Origin: CBDAUN01 sp965214615
Lineage (GTDB): Bacteria; Pseudomonadota; Gammaproteobacteria; Arenicellales; JAJDZL01
Length of the DNA stretch: 64,000 nucleotides
Assembly: GCA_965214615.1 (NCBI GenBank)
Contig: OZ243952.1
Coordinates: 2,666,001-2,730,000 of the forward strand
Direction: 5' to 3'
Shown here: positions 61,472 to 64,000 of the stretch, one piece after another
Layout: each line of letters opens with the position of its first letter
Position numbering within the stretch: the stretch's first letter is position 1
The notes under the pieces: model-generated
Database searches by the model: none
What the model was told of the DNA's origin: nothing
What the model saw: the letters and a program-made list of their open reading frames with translations, nothing else
Made by a program: the position numbers and the translations under genes

Positions 61472-63652
61472 ATGAGCAATCAAGGCAAATGCCCCGTCAA
61501 GCACGCAGCGGGCGGCGGCACTTCCAATCAGGACTGGTGGCCGAACCAGTTGAAACTGGACATTTTGCGCCAGCACTCTTCAGACAGCAACCCCATGGGA
61601 GCCGACTTTAATTACGCCGAAGCATTCAAGAATCTGGACCTCGACGCCTTACAGCAGGACCTGACCGACGTCATGACGGACTCGAAGGACTGGTGGCCGG
61701 CCGACTACGGACATTACGGTCCCTTTTTCATTCGCATGTCCTGGCACGCCGCCGGCACCTACCGCACAGCCGACGGACGCGGCGGCGGAGGCAGCGGAAA
61801 CCAGCGTTTTGCGCCGCTCAACAGTTGGCCCGATAACGTCAACCTGGACAAGGCGCGACGCCTGCTGTGGCCGGTCAAGCAGAAATACGGCTCCAGCATC
61901 TCCTGGGCCGACCTGCTCATCCTGGCGGGCAACGTCGCCCTGGAGTCGATGGGCTTTAAGACTTTCGGCTTCGGCGGCGGCCGCCAAGACATCTGGGAGC
62001 CCGAAAAGGACATTTACTGGGGCAGCGAGCAGACTTGGCTTGACGATGAGCGCTATAGCGGCGAACGCGATCTGGAAAACCCGCTGGCAGCAGTCCAGAT
62101 GGGACTGATCTACGTCAACCCGGAAGGACCGAACGGCAATCCCGACCCGGTGGCCTCAGGCGTAGACGTTCGCGAAACATTCGCACGCATGGGCATGAAT
62201 GATGAAGAAACCGTCGCGCTGACCGCCGGCGGCCACACGTTTGGAAAATGCCACGGCGCCGGCAACCCCGAGCTGGTCGGACCCGAACCCGAAGCCGCCT
62301 CGATCGAGGAGCAGGGCCTGGGCTGGAAGTCCAGCCACGGCAGCGGCATGGGAGCCGATCAAATCGGCAGCGGGCTCGAAGGCGCCTGGACGCCGACACC
62401 GACACAATGGGACAACTCCTATCTCGACATGCTGTTCGGAAACGAATGGGAGCTGACCACAAGTCCGGCCGGAGCCACCCAATGGAAGCCGGTCGAAACG
62501 ACCGACGGTAATCAGGCGCCCGCGCCGGACGATGCGTCAAGCAAAGTGCCGATCATGATGACCACGGCCGACATGTCAATGCGTGAAGACCCGATTTTTG
62601 CACCTATCGCACGGCGATTCCGCGAAAATCCGGACGAATTTGCGGACGCGTTCGCACGCGCCTGGTTCAAGCTCACGCACCGCGACATGGGGCCGCGCGC
62701 ACGCTATCTCGGAGCCGAAGTGCCGAACGAGGACCTCATCTGGCAGGATCCTATTCCTCAGGCCGGTCACGCGCTCATTGACGATGCCGATGCCGCCGCG
62801 CTGAAAAAGCAGATTCTCGGCAGCGGACTTGGCGTTTCCGAACTGGTCGCAGCGGCCTGGGCGTCAGCGGCCACCTTCCGCGGATCCGACTATCGCGGCG
62901 GCGCAAACGGCGGACGCGTTCGTCTGGCACCGCAAAACGGCTGGCAAGTCAATGACCCGCAGCAACTGGCAAAGGTGCTTTCAGCGCTTGAGGCGATTCA
63001 GTCCAGCTTCAACGCGTCAAGCAGCGCCGGCAAGCAGGTATCGATGGCAGATCTGGTGGTTCTAGGCGGTTGCGCAGCGATCGAAAAAGCGGCAAGCGAT
63101 GCCGGAATCAGCATTGACGTGCCGTTCACACCCGGACGCACGGATGCATCGCAGGAGCAGACCGACGAAGAATCCTTCGCAGTTCTGGAGCCTGCAGCCG
63201 ACGGATTCCGCAACTACCTCAAGGCGAACTACACTGTGACGCCTGAGCAGATGCTGGTTGACAGGGCGCAGCTTCTGACCTTGAGCGTTGCACAGATGAC
63301 GGTGCTGGTCGGAGGCATGAGGGCGCTCGGCGCGAACTGCGGCGGATCGACCCACGGCGTCTTCACAGATCGGCCCGGAACCCTGAGCAACGACTTTTTT
63401 GTGAATCTGCTGGACATGGGCACCGAATGGACTCCGGGTTCAGACGATTCGGGCGTCTATCAGGGAACCGATCGAAAAACCGGCGCAGCGAAATGGACCG
63501 CCACCCGCGTAGATCTGATATTCGGTTCCAACAGCGAGCTTCGCGCTGTCGCCGAGGTTTACGCGACCGCCGAATCCGAGGCAAAATTTGTCGCCGACTT
63601 CGTCGCGGCATGGAACAAGGTCATGAACCTTGACCGCTTCGACCTAGGCTAG
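61472..63652 (+). CDS. katG: Catalase-peroxidase
   Basis: A 726-residue bifunctional haem peroxidase of full length. The distal Arg-Trp-His is RMSWHAAG (about residue 90). The Tyr and Met that form the covalent Met-Tyr-Trp adduct are in LIYVNPEGPNG and FARMGMNDEET. The proximal His is in GGHTFGKCHGAG. A second, haem-free C-terminal domain follows (LVAAAWASAATFRGSD). The pattern resembles Burkholderia-type KatG closely. It destroys hydrogen peroxide and oxidises small donors in the cytosol. An AAAAGGAG ribosome site lies about 8 bases upstream. Confidence 0.98.
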   Translation: MSNQGKCPVKHAAGGGTSNQDWWPNQLKLDILRQHSSDSNPMGADFNYAEAFKNLDLDALQQDLTDVMTDSKDWWPADYGHYGPFFIRMSWHAAGTYRTADGRGGGGSGNQRFAPLNSWPDNVNLDKARRLLWPVKQKYGSSISWADLLILAGNVALESMGFKTFGFGGGRQDIWEPEKDIYWGSEQTWLDDERYSGERDLENPLAAVQMGLIYVNPEGPNGNPDPVASGVDVRETFARMGMNDEETVALTAGGHTFGKCHGAGNPELVGPEPEAASIEEQGLGWKSSHGSGMGADQIGSGLEGAWTPTPTQWDNSYLDMLFGNEWELTTSPAGATQWKPVETTDGNQAPAPDDASSKVPIMMTTADMSMREDPIFAPIARRFRENPDEFADAFARAWFKLTHRDMGPRARYLGAEVPNEDLIWQDPIPQAGHALIDDADAAALKKQILGSGLGVSELVAAAWASAATFRGSDYRGGANGGRVRLAPQNGWQVNDPQQLAKVLSALEAIQSSFNASSSAGKQVSMADLVVLGGCAAIEKAASDAGISIDVPFTPGRTDASQEQTDEESFAVLEPAADGFRNYLKANYTVTPEQMLVDRAQLLTLSVAQMTVLVGGMRALGANCGGSTHGVFTDRPGTLSNDFFVNLLDMGTEWTPGSDDSGVYQGTDRKTGAAKWTATRVDLIFGSNSELRAVAEVYATAESEAKFVADFVAAWNKVMNLDRFDLG

Positions 63653-63663
63653 GGTTAAGATCA

Positions 63664-63708
63664 GGCGGGGCGGCGCCGATTCGCAGGACGCGTCAATGCC
63701 GCCCCGCC
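63664..63708 (+). terminator. G/C-rich hairpin after katG
   Basis: An 11-base-pair perfect stem (GGCGGGGCGGC / GCCGCCCCGCC) with a 23-base loop begins 12 bases past the katG stop. No T-run follows, so it may slow polymerase or protect the 3' end. Confidence 0.45.
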
Positions 63709-63749
63709 GCAACCCGGCCAACAACCTGTAAATCACACGCCCCGATCAA

Positions 63750-63998
63750 ATGTCTCAAGACGCAGAGCAACCAAGAATCGCCTTCGAAACCGCGCTTCAG
63801 GAGCTCGAACAGATCGCAAAGCGCATGGAACAGGGTGATCAGACGCTCGAGCAGTCGCTAAAGGATTTTGAACGGGGAATGAAGCTCTCGCGCGAGTGCC
63901 AGAAGCAGCTAAAAGCTGCCGAGCAGCAGGTCAAGATTCTTATTCAGAAAGGCGAAGCAGACGCAGTCGAACCTTTCGAACAAGAGTCCGCAGGTTGA
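63750..63998 (+). CDS. xseB: Exodeoxyribonuclease VII small subunit
   Basis: An 82-residue helical protein with the XseB core: FETALQELEQIAKRMEQGDQTLEQSLKDFERGMKL (residues 12-46), then SRECQKQLKAAEQQVKIL. It binds the large subunit XseA to degrade single-stranded DNA in repair. Full length with stop TGA at 63996. It usually heads xseB-ispA-dxs; those would lie just beyond the window. Confidence 0.95.
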   Translation: MSQDAEQPRIAFETALQELEQIAKRMEQGDQTLEQSLKDFERGMKLSRECQKQLKAAEQQVKILIQKGEADAVEPFEQESAG

Positions 63999-64000
63999 AC

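Overview
The window looks like a chromosomal piece of a marine, probably uncultivated, sulfur-oxidising gammaproteobacterium. The block petABC-sspA-sspB-hslV-hslU is a Gammaproteobacteria-type housekeeping arrangement. aprMBA encodes the AMP-dependent route of sulfite oxidation. Many genes are for oxidising or demethylating small organic N and S compounds: TauD, PhyH, dimethylglycine-dehydrogenase-like, MttB-like, Rieske oxygenase and DmdA-like proteins. A host-associated (for example sponge) lifestyle is possible but is only inference. No rRNA, tRNA, CRISPR array or intact insertion sequence was seen.

Layout. 0-2.4 kb: 3' part of a TauD-family dioxygenase and a TPR protein. 2.6-7.7 kb: tight three-gene operon (FAD/folate demethylating oxidoreductase, non-pyrrolysine MttB-family methyltransferase, M29/NicX-like protein). 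7.9-12.4 kb: RND efflux adaptor and pump behind a good sigma70 promoter with an overlapping inverted repeat. 12.5-16.5 kb (minus): APS kinase and a GldA/GldFG-type ABC system. 16.6-25.9 kb (minus): one long catabolic operon with a PanB-like aldolase, a four-component Rieske oxygenase and a taurine/nitrate-type ABC importer with two permeases and two ATPases. 26-32 kb: sparse accessory segment with a DUF4143 ATPase behind a near-perfect palindrome, a LysR regulator and an AAA/STAND ATPase, separated by long gene-free stretches.

32-35.8 kb: PhyH dioxygenase plus a ThDP decarboxylase, and an EamA exporter. 36-40.9 kb (minus): TPR protein and aprMBA. 41-47.6 kb: quinone oxidoreductase, DjlA, a NylB-like hydrolase, EamA, msrB, EamA. 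47.7-55 kb (minus): argB, hsp20, hslUV, sspBA, petCBA. 55.6-60 kb (minus): four-gene operon of FMN 2-hydroxyacid oxidase, ThDP 2-oxoacid decarboxylase, transthyretin/HIUase-like protein and DmdA-like demethylase. 60.6-64 kb: secreted Calx-beta protein, katG, xseB.

How it fits together. The accessory genes repeatedly concern removal or transfer of one-carbon units, most of them probably tetrahydrofolate-linked (GcvT domain of the FAD enzyme, MttB-like, PanB-like, DmdA-like). This sits in a background of sulfur oxidation (aprMBA) feeding a bc1-based respiratory chain. The most promising uncharacterised pathways are the four-gene 2-hydroxyacid oxidase/decarboxylase/DmdA-like operon (55.6-60.0 kb) and the PanB-like/Rieske/ABC operon (16.6-25.9 kb). 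Their substrates cannot be read from sequence alone.
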